Positions 1-8,196 are shown, counted from the first letter of the stretch. The stretch: DNA of 9,802 nucleotides from VRUE01 sp045805805 (GCA_045805805.1 JBJMKO010000096.1:1-9802); one strand, 5' to 3'. Numbers and translations: made by a program. Notes: generated by a model not told the origin, from the letters alone.

Positions 1-1275
1 GCGGGCGGAGATCGCCTCGATCGACGCCTGCTCGCCCTCCAGGATCTGCTTCGAGGGCCGCGAGCCCTCGATCCGCTTCGCCCGCGCCGCGGCGTCGACG
101 CCGGAGCGACGGCCGAAGATCAGCGTGTCGAGCAGCGTGTTGGCGCCGAGCCGGTTGCCGCCGTGGACCGAGACGCAGGCCACCTCGCCGGCGGCGTAGA
201 GGCCGGGGATGTCGGTGCGGCCGTCGACGTCGGTCTTGATCCCGCCCATCGTGTAGTGGTTGCCCGGCTTGATGCGGATCGGTTCCCTGGTGATGTCGAC
301 GCCGGCGAAGTCCTTGCCGACGAGGACGATCTCGCGCAGGGCCTCGTGCACGCGCTTTTTCGGCACCACGGTGACGTCGAGGGCGACGGTGCCGTCGGGG
401 AAGCCGCGGCCCTCGTCGATCTCGGTCTGCTCGGCGCGGGAGACGACGTCGCGCGAGGCCAGCTCCATCTTGTTCGGCGCGTAGCGCTCCATGAAGCGCT
501 CGCCCTTTGCGTTGAGCAGGTGGGCGCCCTCGCCGCGGGCGCCCTCGGTGATCAGGAAGCCCTTGCCCGCCAGCGTCGTCGGGTGGTACTGGATCATCTC
601 CATGTCCATCAGCTTCGCCCCGGCGCGGTAGGCCATCGCGATCCCGTCGCCGGTGCAGATCAGCGCGTTGGTGGTCGGCTTCCAGACCTGGCCGTTGCCG
701 CCGCAGGCGAGGATCACCGACTTCGCCTGGAAGAGCTCCGTCGAGCCGTCGGCGATGTTGCGAGTGACGACGCCGCAGCACTCGCCCTGCTCGTCGAGCG
801 CCAGCGCGGTGCAGAACCACTCCTCGTAGCGGGCGACCGAGTCGGAGTGCTTCATCAGCTGCTCGTAGAGGACGTGCATGATCGCCTGGCCGGTGATGTC
901 GGCGACGTAGTAGGTGCGGGCGGCGGAGGCGCCGCCGAAGGCGCGGGTGCCGAGCTTGCCCTCCTCGTTGCGGTGGAAGGTGACGCCGAGGTGCTCGAGG
1001 TGGAGGATCTCCTCCGGCGCCTCGCGGCACATGATCTCGACCGCGTCCTGGTCGCTGAGGTAGTCGGAGCCCTTGATCGTGTCGAAGGCGTGCGACTCCC
1101 AGGAGTCGCCCGGGTTGAGCGCCGCGTTGATCCCGCCCTGCGCGGCGTTGGAGTGCGAGCGCACCGGATGGACCTTGCTGACGATCCCGACCGATACGCC
1201 CTTCTCGGCTGCCGCCAGGGCCGCTCGCTGGCCGGCGAGCCCGGCGCCGATCACCAGTACGTCATGCGTTGGCAC
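1..1275 (-). CDS. sdhA: Succinate dehydrogenase / fumarate reductase flavoprotein subunit, 3' end beyond the window
   Basis: This is the catalytic FAD subunit of respiratory complex II. It oxidises succinate to fumarate and passes electrons to the iron-sulfur subunit at the inner face of the membrane. The window holds the first 425 codons; the family is usually about 570-640 residues, so the C-terminal third is missing at the left edge. Visible features: the dinucleotide-binding motif VIGAGLAG (residues 8-15), the FAD-attachment histidine in RSHSNAAQGG (His41), active-site QYHPTT (His231), TEGARGEG (243-250), the proton-shuttle arginine in SRDVVSR (Arg275), HYTMGG (His340) and GGNRLGANT (Arg375). 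Start: GTG at 1275, just before PTHDVLVIGAG. An in-frame ATG at 1338 would add 21 unconserved residues and has no ribosome-binding site. No sdhC or sdhD lies upstream, since the next gene is divergent, so sdhA begins its transcript. The subunit identity is secure; succinate dehydrogenase rather than fumarate reductase is inferred from the aerobic-type neighbourhood. Confidence 0.95.
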   Translation of the reverse strand, partial: MPTHDVLVIGAGLAGQRAALAAAEKGVSVGIVSKVHPVRSHSNAAQGGINAALNPGDSWESHAFDTIKGSDYLSDQDAVEIMCREAPEEILHLEHLGVTFHRNEEGKLGTRAFGGASAARTYYVADITGQAIMHVLYEQLMKHSDSVARYEEWFCTALALDEQGECCGVVTRNIADGSTELFQAKSVILACGGNGQVWKPTTNALICTGDGIAMAYRAGAKLMDMEMIQYHPTTLAGKGFLITEGARGEGAHLLNAKGERFMERYAPNKMELASRDVVSRAEQTEIDEGRGFPDGTVALDVTVVPKKRVHEALREIVLVGKDFAGVDITREPIRIKPGNHYTMGGIKTDVDGRTDIPGLYAAGEVACVSVHGGNRLGANTLLDTLIFGRRSGVDAAARAKRIEGSRPSKQILEGEQASIEAISAR

Positions 1276-1344
1276 GGGCGCGGACTCTATAGCCCTGAAA
1301 TCCGAGGGCGCGGTCGGATATTGGCGGCGGCCTAACATGGGGGA
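1276..1344. promoter_or_regulatory. Divergent promoter region between sdhA and the M50 protease
   Basis: These 69 bases must hold the promoters of both divergent genes. On the minus strand TATAGA (1291-1286) resembles a -10 box and lies 10 bases before the GTG of sdhA, so that transcript would be leaderless or nearly so. No good -35 box is seen at the right spacing. On the plus strand GGGGGA directly abuts the protease ATG, too close for a standard ribosome-binding site, so that start may also be weak or leaderless. The reading is tentative. Confidence 0.35.
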
Positions 1345-2508
1345 ATGCTCGGCGGCGGCTCATTCACGCTCTTCCACGTGCGCGGCATCCGGATCGCGGT
1401 CGACTGGTCCTGGTTCTTCGTCCTCTTCCTGGTGATCTTCTGGCTGTCGAACTTCTACGGCAACGTGCTCGACGAGAGCAGCTCGGCATCGGAGCCCTTT
1501 GCCCTGGCGGTGCTCAGCGCCTTCGGCTTCTTCGGCTCGATCGTGCTGCACGAGCTCGGCCACGCCTTCGCGGCGATGCGCAACGGGATCGGCATCACCA
1601 ACATCCAGCTCTGGATCTTCGGCGGGATGGCGCGGATGGATCGCGAAGCCGACGGGCCCGCGACCGAGTTCAAGGTGGCCGCGGCGGGGCCGCTCGTCAC
1701 CTTTGCGATCGCGGCCGTGCTGACCGCGGTCGGCGTTGCCGCCGTCGGCACTACGGAGTTCAAGCAGGCGGTCCTGGTGGAGAGCAGCTCCGGGGTCTCG
1801 GGCGTGATGGCGATGATCGGGTGGCTGGCGATGATCAACGCGCTGGTGCTCGTCTTCAACCTGCTTCCCGCTTTCCCGATGGACGGCGGTCGGATCGTGC
1901 GGGCGATCGCCTGGTGGCGTACCGGCGACCGCAATGCCGCAACCCGCTTCGCCGCCAACCTCGGCCGCGTCTTCGCCTACATCTTCATCGGCGGCGGCCT
2001 CCTCCTCATCTTCAACGGCGATGCCTTCGGCGGCGTCTGGCTGGCCCTGATCGGCATCGTGATCAACAGCTCGGCAAAGGCAGCTTCGATGCAGACAGCG
2101 ATCACCGGCAAGATCAGCGACCTCAGCGTGGCCGACGTGATGGACCGCGAGCCTGTTGCCATCCCAAGCGCCCTCAGTGTGGAGCAAGCTTTGGACGAGT
2201 ACTTCCTGCGCTACCGCTGGCCCTGGTTCCCAGTCGTCGACGCCGCCCACCACTTCCTCGGCCTCGTAGTCAGGGACAAAGCTGATGAGGTACCTGAGAC
2301 GTCTCGAGCCACCTCCCACGTTGCGGACTTGCTGGAGCACGACGATGGCACCTTCCAGGTCCGCGACGACGCCCCACTCGACTCGCTGCTTGCCAACCGC
2401 GCTCTACGTCGCTTCGGCGCGGTGATGGCGGTGGACATCGACGGTCGCCTCTCCGGTGTGATCACCGCGGAGCAAGTCGGCCGGGCTCTGCGCGACGCTC
2501 CGAAGTAG
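1345..2508 (+). CDS. Site-2 protease family (M50) membrane metalloprotease with CBS domains
   Basis: A 387-residue intramembrane zinc protease of the S2P/M50 family, in the subgroup with a C-terminal CBS pair (as in mycobacterial Rip3). The zinc motif HELGH is at residues 69-73, inside the second hydrophobic stretch. The second metal-ligand motif NLLPAFPMDGG is at 172-182, with Asp180 the expected ligand. Hydrophobic segments lie near 19-36, 52-77, 112-134, 155-176, 205-222 and 228-243. From about 260 to the end are two CBS-like units (VADVMDREPVAIPS, then LSGVITAEQVGRAL), which often sense adenine nucleotides in this family. The natural substrate cannot be read from the sequence; relatives cleave anti-sigma factors or other membrane proteins. 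The ATG at 1345 is chosen because it begins the conserved N terminus; the ATG at 1337 is in another frame. All catalytic residues are present, so the enzyme looks intact. Confidence 0.92.
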   Translation: MLGGGSFTLFHVRGIRIAVDWSWFFVLFLVIFWLSNFYGNVLDESSSASEPFALAVLSAFGFFGSIVLHELGHAFAAMRNGIGITNIQLWIFGGMARMDREADGPATEFKVAAAGPLVTFAIAAVLTAVGVAAVGTTEFKQAVLVESSSGVSGVMAMIGWLAMINALVLVFNLLPAFPMDGGRIVRAIAWWRTGDRNAATRFAANLGRVFAYIFIGGGLLLIFNGDAFGGVWLALIGIVINSSAKAASMQTAITGKISDLSVADVMDREPVAIPSALSVEQALDEYFLRYRWPWFPVVDAAHHFLGLVVRDKADEVPETSRATSHVADLLEHDDGTFQVRDDAPLDSLLANRALRRFGAVMAVDIDGRLSGVITAEQVGRALRDAPK

Positions 2509-2510
2509 TC

Positions 2511-2622
2511 GGAGGTCCGGGCAGGGGGTGGAGCGTCTTGTACTTTTTCGTCAACCCGCCCGCGCGTCCAGCAATCTCCGCCCCACCGAAAAAGTTAAGC
2601 GGAACCCCCTGCCCGGACCTCC
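2511..2622. repeat. Perfect 19-bp inverted repeat with a second inner inverted repeat, between convergent genes
   Basis: The arms 2511-2529 and 2604-2622 are perfect reverse complements of 19 bases (GGAGGTCCGGGCAGGGGGT). Nested inside are 9-base arms ACTTTTTCG (2542-2550) and CGAAAAAGT (2587-2595), centred 2 bases off the outer axis, leaving a 36-base loop. The element fills nearly all the space between the protease stop and the aidB stop. It could form a long stem in either transcript and so block read-through in both directions. There is no T-run after either outer arm, so it is not a textbook intrinsic terminator. It may instead be a small mobile palindromic element. Confidence 0.8.
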
Positions 2623-2628
2623 CTACGC

Positions 2629-4293
<1,665 letters not shown>

Positions 4294-4332
4294 CGTCCTG
4301 ATTGTGGCAGCCCCCCGGTAGCATCGCCCGCC

Positions 4333-4499
4333 CTAGTGCCCTGTCCTGCAACATCTGACCGGCAATGACGGCCCCAGATCGTCGCCATACGGCGTCCTCG
4401 GTCGCCCCAATAGCTTTGCTATTCGGGCTCCCTGCGTCCTTGTCTGGCAACGCCTGGCCCTCGTCATTGCTCGGCCAATGTCACAGGAAAGGTCACTAG
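4333..4499. mobile_element. 167-bp degenerate full-length palindrome (MITE-like) reaching the icd start codon
   Basis: The outer 38 bases at each end (4333-4370 and 4462-4499) are reverse complements at 29 of 38 positions without a gap. Both begin at CTAG, a possible target duplication around TA. The centre of symmetry, 4416, is also the centre of a hairpin: GCCC plus AATAGC (4404-4407, 4409-4414), loop TTT, then GCTATT plus GGGC (4418-4423, 4425-4428). The segments between are also symmetric, though weaker (18 of 38), with CGTcGCCAtAC (4380-4390) the best part. Over the whole arm I count 53 of 83 matching positions. No open reading frame or transposase is inside, so this would be a non-autonomous element. 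The TA-containing termini would fit the IS630/Tc1 group, but that assignment is an inference. Confidence 0.6.
4485..4492 (+). promoter_or_regulatory. Ribosome-binding site that fixes the icd start
   Basis: AGGAAAGG lies 6 bases before the GTG at 4499. This spacing favours GTG 4499 over the in-frame ATG at 4478, which has no such site. The sequence is part of the right arm of the 4333-4499 palindrome. Confidence 0.8.
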
Positions 4500-5716
4500 T
4501 GGCAAAGATCTCCGTCAAGAACCCGATCGTCGAGCTCGACGGCGACGAGATGACCCGGATCATCTGGGCCTTCATCAAGGACCAGCTGATCCTCCCCTAC
4601 CTCGATCTCGACCTGGTCTACTTCGACCTCGGGATCGAGAGCCGCGACGCGACCCGCGACCAGATCACGGTCGACGCGGCCAACGCGATCAAGCAGCACG
4701 GCGTAGGCGTCAAGTGCGCGACGATCACTCCCGACGAGGCCCGGGTCGAGGAGTTCGGCCTGACGGAGATGTACCGCTCGCCCAACGGCACGATCCGCAA
4801 CATCCTCGGCGGCGTCATCTTCCGCGAGCCGATCGTGATCGCCAACGTCCCGCGGCTGGTGCCGGGCTGGACCAAGCCGATCGTGATCGGCCGCCACGCC
4901 TTCGGCGACCAGTACCGCGCCACCGACATGGTCGTCCCCGGCGAGGGGACTCTGACGCTCACCTACACGCCCAAGGACGGTTCCGCGCCGGTCGAGCTCG
5001 ACGTATACGACTTCCCGGGGCCGGGTATCGCGATGGCGATGTACAACCTCGACGACTCGATCCGGGATTTCGCCCGGGCCTCGATGCGCTACGGGCTGGA
5101 CCGCGGCTATCCGGTCTACCTCTCGACCAAGAACACCATCCTCAAGCGCTACGACGGCCGCTTCAAGGACCTCTTCGCCGAGGTTTACGAGAACGAGTTC
5201 AAGCCTGAGTTCGAGGTGGCGGGAATTACCTACGAACACCGCCTGATCGACGATATGGTGGCCGCGGCGATGAAGTGGGAGGGCGGCTACGTCTGGGCCT
5301 GCAAGAACTACGACGGCGATGTGCAGTCCGACACCGTTGCCCAGGGCTTCGGTTCGCTGGGCCTGATGACCAGCGTGCTGATGAGCCCCGACGGCAAGAC
5401 GGTCGAGGCCGAGGCCGCCCACGGAACGGTTACACGTCACTACCGTCAGCACCAGCAGGGCAAGCCGACCTCGACCAACCCGATCGCATCGATCTTCGCC
5501 TGGACACGCGGCCTTGCGGCCCGTGGCCGCCTCGACGACACGCCCGAAGTCACACGTTTCGCCGAGACCCTCGAGCGCGTCTGCGTGGAGACGGTCGAAA
5601 GCGGTCGCATGACCAAAGACCTTGCGCTCCTCGTCGGCCCCGACCAGGAGTACCAGACCACGCAGGAGTTTCTTGCCTCGATCGACGAGGCCCTCAAAGC
5701 AAAGGAGATTTTGTGA
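4499..5716 (+). CDS. icd: NADP-dependent isocitrate dehydrogenase
   Basis: Oxidatively decarboxylates isocitrate to 2-oxoglutarate, making NADPH and CO2, in the cytosolic TCA cycle. The 405-residue protein is the homodimeric, eukaryote-like type and aligns with human IDH1 almost position for position. Isocitrate contacts visible are Ser94, Asn96, Arg100 and Arg109 in YRSPNGTIRNILGGVIFRE, Arg132 in GRHAFGDQYR, Tyr139 and Lys211 (STKNTI). Metal-binding aspartates lie in LIDDM (251-252) and NYDGDVQSD (272-278). NADP preference is indicated by GTVTRHYR (309-316), where Arg313-His314 match the residues that hold the 2'-phosphate. The start is GTG 4499, which gives MAKISVKNPIVELDGDE, the usual family N terminus. 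The stop overlaps the mdh start by 4 bases, so the two are one operon. All key residues are present and the length is normal. Confidence 0.96.
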   Translation: MAKISVKNPIVELDGDEMTRIIWAFIKDQLILPYLDLDLVYFDLGIESRDATRDQITVDAANAIKQHGVGVKCATITPDEARVEEFGLTEMYRSPNGTIRNILGGVIFREPIVIANVPRLVPGWTKPIVIGRHAFGDQYRATDMVVPGEGTLTLTYTPKDGSAPVELDVYDFPGPGIAMAMYNLDDSIRDFARASMRYGLDRGYPVYLSTKNTILKRYDGRFKDLFAEVYENEFKPEFEVAGITYEHRLIDDMVAAAMKWEGGYVWACKNYDGDVQSDTVAQGFGSLGLMTSVLMSPDGKTVEAEAAHGTVTRHYRQHQQGKPTSTNPIASIFAWTRGLAARGRLDDTPEVTRFAETLERVCVETVESGRMTKDLALLVGPDQEYQTTQEFLASIDEALKAKEIL

Positions 5717-6699
5717 GCACCCCTGTGAAAGTCACCGTTACCGGCGCCGCCGGGCAGATCGGCTACGCGTTGCTGTTCCGGATCGCCAGCGGTCAGATGC
5801 TCGGCCCCGACACCCCGGTCGAGCTGAGCCTGCTCGAGATCCCCGACGCCGTCAAGGCGGCGGAGGGCACCGCGATGGAGCTCGACGACTGCGCATTCCC
5901 GCTGTTGAGCCGCGTTGACATCTTCGACGACCCCAAGCAGGCGTTCGACGGCTGCAACGTGGGTCTGCTGGTGGGCGCCCGGCCCCGCGGACCGGGCATG
6001 GAGCGCTCGGACCTGCTTGAGGCCAACGGCGGCATCTTCAAGCCCCAGGGCGAAGCGATCGCTGCCGGTGCCGACAGCGACGTCCGCATCCTGGTGGTCG
6101 GCAACCCCGCCAACACCAACTGCCTGATCGCGATGTCGAATGCCGATGGCGTTCCCCGCGAGCGCTTCACCGCAATGATGCGGCTCGATCACAACCGCGC
6201 GATCGCGCAGGTCGCCAGCAAGCTCGGCGTGGAGATCTCAGAGGTCACCAACATGACTGTCTGGGGCAACCACTCGACCACCCAGTACCCGGACCTCGTC
6301 AACGCACGCGTCGCCGGGAGGAGTGCCTGGGAGGCGATCGACGACGAGGCCTGGATCGCCGAGGAGCTCATTCCTCGAGTGGCAAAACGCGGTGCCGCCA
6401 TCATTGAGGCGCGTGGGGCGTCCAGCGCGGCCTCGGCCGCCAACGCGGCAATCGACCATGTGCACGACTGGGTGCTCGGCACTCCCGAGGGCAACTGGGT
6501 CTCGATGGGCGTACCCGCGGACGGCTCTTACGGTGTCGAAGAAGGCATCGTGGCCGGCTTCCCCTGTCGCTGCAGCGGTGGCGAGTGGGCGATCGTCGAG
6601 GGCATCGAGGTGACCGAGTTCTCGCGCGGCCGGATCGACGCAAGCGTCGCCGAGCTGCGCGAAGAGCGCGAGGCAGTCAGCAAGCTCGGCTTGGTCTGA
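5713..6699 (+). CDS. mdh: Malate dehydrogenase (NAD-dependent)
   Basis: Interconverts malate and oxaloacetate with NAD, the last TCA-cycle step, in the cytosol. The 328-residue protein closely resembles mycobacterial Mdh (about 329 residues). Visible motifs: the nucleotide-binding GAAGQIG (11-17), the substrate loop ARPRGPGMERSD with Arg92 and Arg98, NPANTN (131-136), RLDHNRA with Asp159 and Arg162, and the catalytic WGNHS with His187. Start: GTG at 5713, overlapping the icd stop TGA as GTGA. AAGGAG (5702-5707) lies 5 bases upstream inside the end of icd, so translation is probably coupled. The reading frame is open further upstream to 5275, but that part is the shadow of icd. A strong terminator follows 16 bases after the stop, making icd-mdh a two-gene operon. 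Confidence 0.96.
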   Translation: MSTPVKVTVTGAAGQIGYALLFRIASGQMLGPDTPVELSLLEIPDAVKAAEGTAMELDDCAFPLLSRVDIFDDPKQAFDGCNVGLLVGARPRGPGMERSDLLEANGGIFKPQGEAIAAGADSDVRILVVGNPANTNCLIAMSNADGVPRERFTAMMRLDHNRAIAQVASKLGVEISEVTNMTVWGNHSTTQYPDLVNARVAGRSAWEAIDDEAWIAEELIPRVAKRGAAIIEARGASSAASAANAAIDHVHDWVLGTPEGNWVSMGVPADGSYGVEEGIVAGFPCRCSGGEWAIVEGIEVTEFSRGRIDASVAELREEREAVSKLGLV

Positions 6700-6715
6700 G
6701 CCCGGTCTGGAGATG

Positions 6716-6747
6716 AAAAAGCCGGCCCCGCAGGGGGCCGGCTTTTT
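6716..6747 (+). terminator. Intrinsic terminator after mdh, probably bidirectional
   Basis: A perfect 14-base stem (6716-6729 with 6734-6747) of AAAAAGCCGGCCCC type with loop GCAG ends in TTTTT. The A-run on the left makes it work in both directions, so it also suits the minus-strand gene that ends at 6768. Confidence 0.95.
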
Positions 6748-6767
6748 GTGAAAGCGCTGGTCGGCTC

Positions 6768-7163
6768 TTAAGCCGGGTGGTACTCGCGCCCCTTCTTCTT
6801 AACCCTGCCCTCTTTCTCCATTTCACCGAGGACACGGTAGAGGTAATTCGGTTTGATTTTCAAAGACTTCGCGATATCTGAGGCGCTGATACCCGGGTTT
6901 TTCTCCACCAGGGCAACTGCCTGATCGGCGCGGGTACCGCCGCGGCGGCGACGCCGTTTGCGCGGTGCGGTACCAGAAGTAGCTTTGGGGGGCCGGCCCG
7001 GTCCACGTTTTCCACTGCCGCGTGGGCGGCCTGGACGACGGGTGATGGTGCCACCCAGCTCGGCGAGTGCACGCTCGAGGCGCTTGCGCTCCTCGTCTAG
7101 CTCGGCGAGCCTTTTCTTGACCAGGTCGAGAGCCTCGTCGAGTACGTTGCTGGTGCTTGGCAT
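6768..7163 (-). CDS. Small DNA-binding protein: coiled coil, two AT-hook-like motifs, winged-helix-like C terminus
   Basis: I recognise the architecture but not a named gene. The 131-residue protein starts with a charged amphipathic helix (about residues 6-36, DEALDLVKKRLAELDEE) likely to form a coiled coil and dimerise. Next are two AT-hook-like motifs, RPGRPRG (43-49) and GPGRPPK (54-60), then a basic run RKRRRRR (68-74). From about 79 to 128 is a helix-turn-helix domain (DQAVALVEKNPGISASDIAK, then NYLYRVLGEMEKEGRV) that looks like a winged helix. This suggests a nucleoid-associated or regulatory DNA-binding protein that prefers AT-rich minor groove; the target is unknown. Start: ATG at 7163, because AGGA lies 5 bases upstream. 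The in-frame ATG at 7178 would add MERKE but sits directly after a hairpin and lacks a good ribosome site. It converges on mdh across the shared terminator. Confidence 0.85.
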   Translation of the reverse strand: MPSTSNVLDEALDLVKKRLAELDEERKRLERALAELGGTITRRPGRPRGSGKRGPGRPPKATSGTAPRKRRRRRGGTRADQAVALVEKNPGISASDIAKSLKIKPNYLYRVLGEMEKEGRVKKKGREYHPA

Positions 7164-7178
7164 TTCCTTCCTTTCCAT

Positions 7179-7197
7179 CTCGTGGTGTTTCCACGAG
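7179..7197 (-). promoter_or_regulatory. Hairpin in the leader of the AT-hook/winged-helix gene
   Basis: CTCGTGG (7179-7185) and CCACGAG (7191-7197) form a perfect 7-base inverted repeat with a 5-base loop. In the minus-strand transcript the stem ends just before ATG 7178 and 7 bases before the ribosome-binding site of the preferred start. It may be an operator or an RNA element tuning translation. Confidence 0.5.
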
Positions 7198-7220
7198 TCG
7201 TCAGTTCAAGGAGTGTGGCA

Positions 7221-7238
7221 CAGTGACAGTGACAGTGA
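7221..7238. repeat. Three tandem copies of CAGTGA
   Basis: Three exact head-to-tail copies of the hexamer CAGTGA lie in the upstream region of the small DNA-binding protein gene, directly beside the palindromes at 7237-7260. The copy number could vary by slippage, or the copies could be protein-binding sites. Confidence 0.85.
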
Positions 7239-7260
7239 CTATTCATATAGTCAAATTTGA
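7237..7260 (-). promoter_or_regulatory. AT-rich promoter/operator with two overlapping palindromes
   Basis: GACTAT (7237-7242) and ATAGTC (7247-7252) are an inverted repeat around TCAT. Overlapping it is the perfect 10-base palindrome TCAAATTTGA (7251-7260). On the minus strand this contains TTTGAC and TATATG, resembling promoter boxes but not at ideal spacing for each other. The site lies about 75-100 bases upstream of the small DNA-binding protein gene and is strikingly AT-rich for this genome. Autoregulation by the AT-hook protein would be a natural idea but is an inference. Confidence 0.45.
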
Positions 7261-7305
7261 CGCACTTGCTCTGGCCATTTGGACGACAGTGGGAGCAAAG
7301 CGCTG

Positions 7306-8196
7306 TTAGGCAGCGCGCTGAGCCTGGCGCTCGGGGGAGATGCGGACCACATTCCACGCGAGGCCAAGCTTCTCCATAGTGCCGATGACCACAGCCGAGG
7401 GGTCGACCTCCCACCTGCGGAGGCCGTGTACGGCCGAGCGCGGGAAAGCGTGGTGGTTGTGATGCCAGGACTCGCCAAGCGAAGGCAGGGCAAGCCAGAA
7501 GACATTGGTCGACCGGTCATCCGTGTTAAACCGCCGCGTACCAAAGTAGTGACACACTGAATTGACGCTCCAGGTGATGTGGTGGACGAAGAAGATCCGC
7601 ACCAACCCCCCCCAGAGGAGCCCGGTTGCCGCGCCGGCCAGCGTACCGCTGACGGCATAGCCGGCGAGGGCGGGTAGGGCAAGGCTCGCGAGCACCAGGG
7701 GGATGAAATGGCGGCCTATGGTTCGCATCCCGGGATCTTCGTAGAGGTCGGGCGCGTAGCGCTTCCAATCGGCTCTTCCCTGAGTGGACATCAGCCAGCC
7801 CGAGTGGGCGTGCCACAGCCCGGAGAGAACGCCGCGCACGCCGCTGCCGTGGCCGACGTGGGGACTGTGAGGATCGCCCTCTTCATCGGTGTGGGCATGG
7901 TGCTTGCGGTGGTCGGCAACCCAAGAGATCACCGGTCCCTGTACGGCCATCGAGCCCATCACCGCGAACGCGTACTCGAACCGCTTGGAGGTCTGGAAGG
8001 AGCGGTGGGTTAGTAGCCGGTGGAAGCCGACGGTGATTCCAACCGCGGTGAGCAGGTACATCACCGCCGCGATTACGAGGTCGCCAGTGCCAACCGCCTC
8101 ATTCCAGAGCAACGCGATTGCCGCCAGCACGGCTAGGAAGGGAACGACCACCGCACCCAGGTTGGCGACCTTCTCGGCCCTGGTCATCTCGCCCAT
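7306..8196 (-). CDS. Fatty-acid (acyl-CoA type) desaturase, integral membrane di-iron enzyme
   Basis: Introduces a double bond, probably delta-9, into saturated fatty acyl chains using oxygen and electrons from a redox partner, at the membrane. The 296-residue protein has the three histidine boxes of the stearoyl-CoA desaturase group: HRLLTH (59-64), HRKHH (96-100) and HHNHH (245-249). NSVCH (212-216) adds a further conserved asparagine and histidine. Hydrophobic stretches near 12-31, 38-57, 75-92, 164-182 and 186-205 fit a multi-pass protein. The substrate form (acyl-CoA or lipid-bound) cannot be told from sequence. Start: ATG 8196; ATG 8187 (fourth codon) is possible, and neither has a clear ribosome site. 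No electron-transfer partner gene is in the window. It is divergent from a PucR-type regulator, which may control it. Confidence 0.93.
   Translation of the reverse strand: MGEMTRAEKVANLGAVVVPFLAVLAAIALLWNEAVGTGDLVIAAVMYLLTAVGITVGFHRLLTHRSFQTSKRFEYAFAVMGSMAVQGPVISWVADHRKHHAHTDEEGDPHSPHVGHGSGVRGVLSGLWHAHSGWLMSTQGRADWKRYAPDLYEDPGMRTIGRHFIPLVLASLALPALAGYAVSGTLAGAATGLLWGGLVRIFFVHHITWSVNSVCHYFGTRRFNTDDRSTNVFWLALPSLGESWHHNHHAFPRSAVHGLRRWEVDPSAVVIGTMEKLGLAWNVVRISPERQAQRAA

Noticed and set aside
163..1335. Long plus-strand open frame of 390 codons opposite sdhA
   Set aside because: It is antisense to the well-conserved sdhA frame, and its composition (rich in valine, alanine, aspartate, histidine and arginine) is typical of a high-GC shadow frame.
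1360..2340. Minus-strand open frame of 326 codons opposite the M50 protease
   Set aside because: It is antisense to a gene with intact catalytic motifs, and its protein shows no family resemblance.
4404..4428. Central hairpin of the 4333-4499 element as a transcription terminator
   Set aside because: There is no T-run after the stem; it is the centre of the larger palindrome.
4478..4498. ATG at 4478 as the icd start
   Set aside because: It has no ribosome-binding site and adds seven residues absent from the usual family N terminus; GTG 4499 has AGGAAAGG at good spacing.
4496..5452. Minus-strand open frame of 318 codons opposite icd
   Set aside because: It is the shadow of icd, with no motif or ribosome site of its own.
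5275..5712. Upstream extension of the mdh reading frame
   Set aside because: This part lies inside icd in another frame and is arginine/proline-rich shadow sequence. MDH begins at the nucleotide-binding domain just after GTG 5713.
7221..7238. CAGTGA repeats as a CRISPR or satellite array
   Set aside because: The unit is only six bases with no spacers, and three copies do not make a CRISPR array.
7266..7298. TTGCTC/GAGCAA inverted repeat after the desaturase as its terminator
   Set aside because: The stem is short and imperfect, with a 21-base loop and no T-run on the minus strand, so it is too weak to call.
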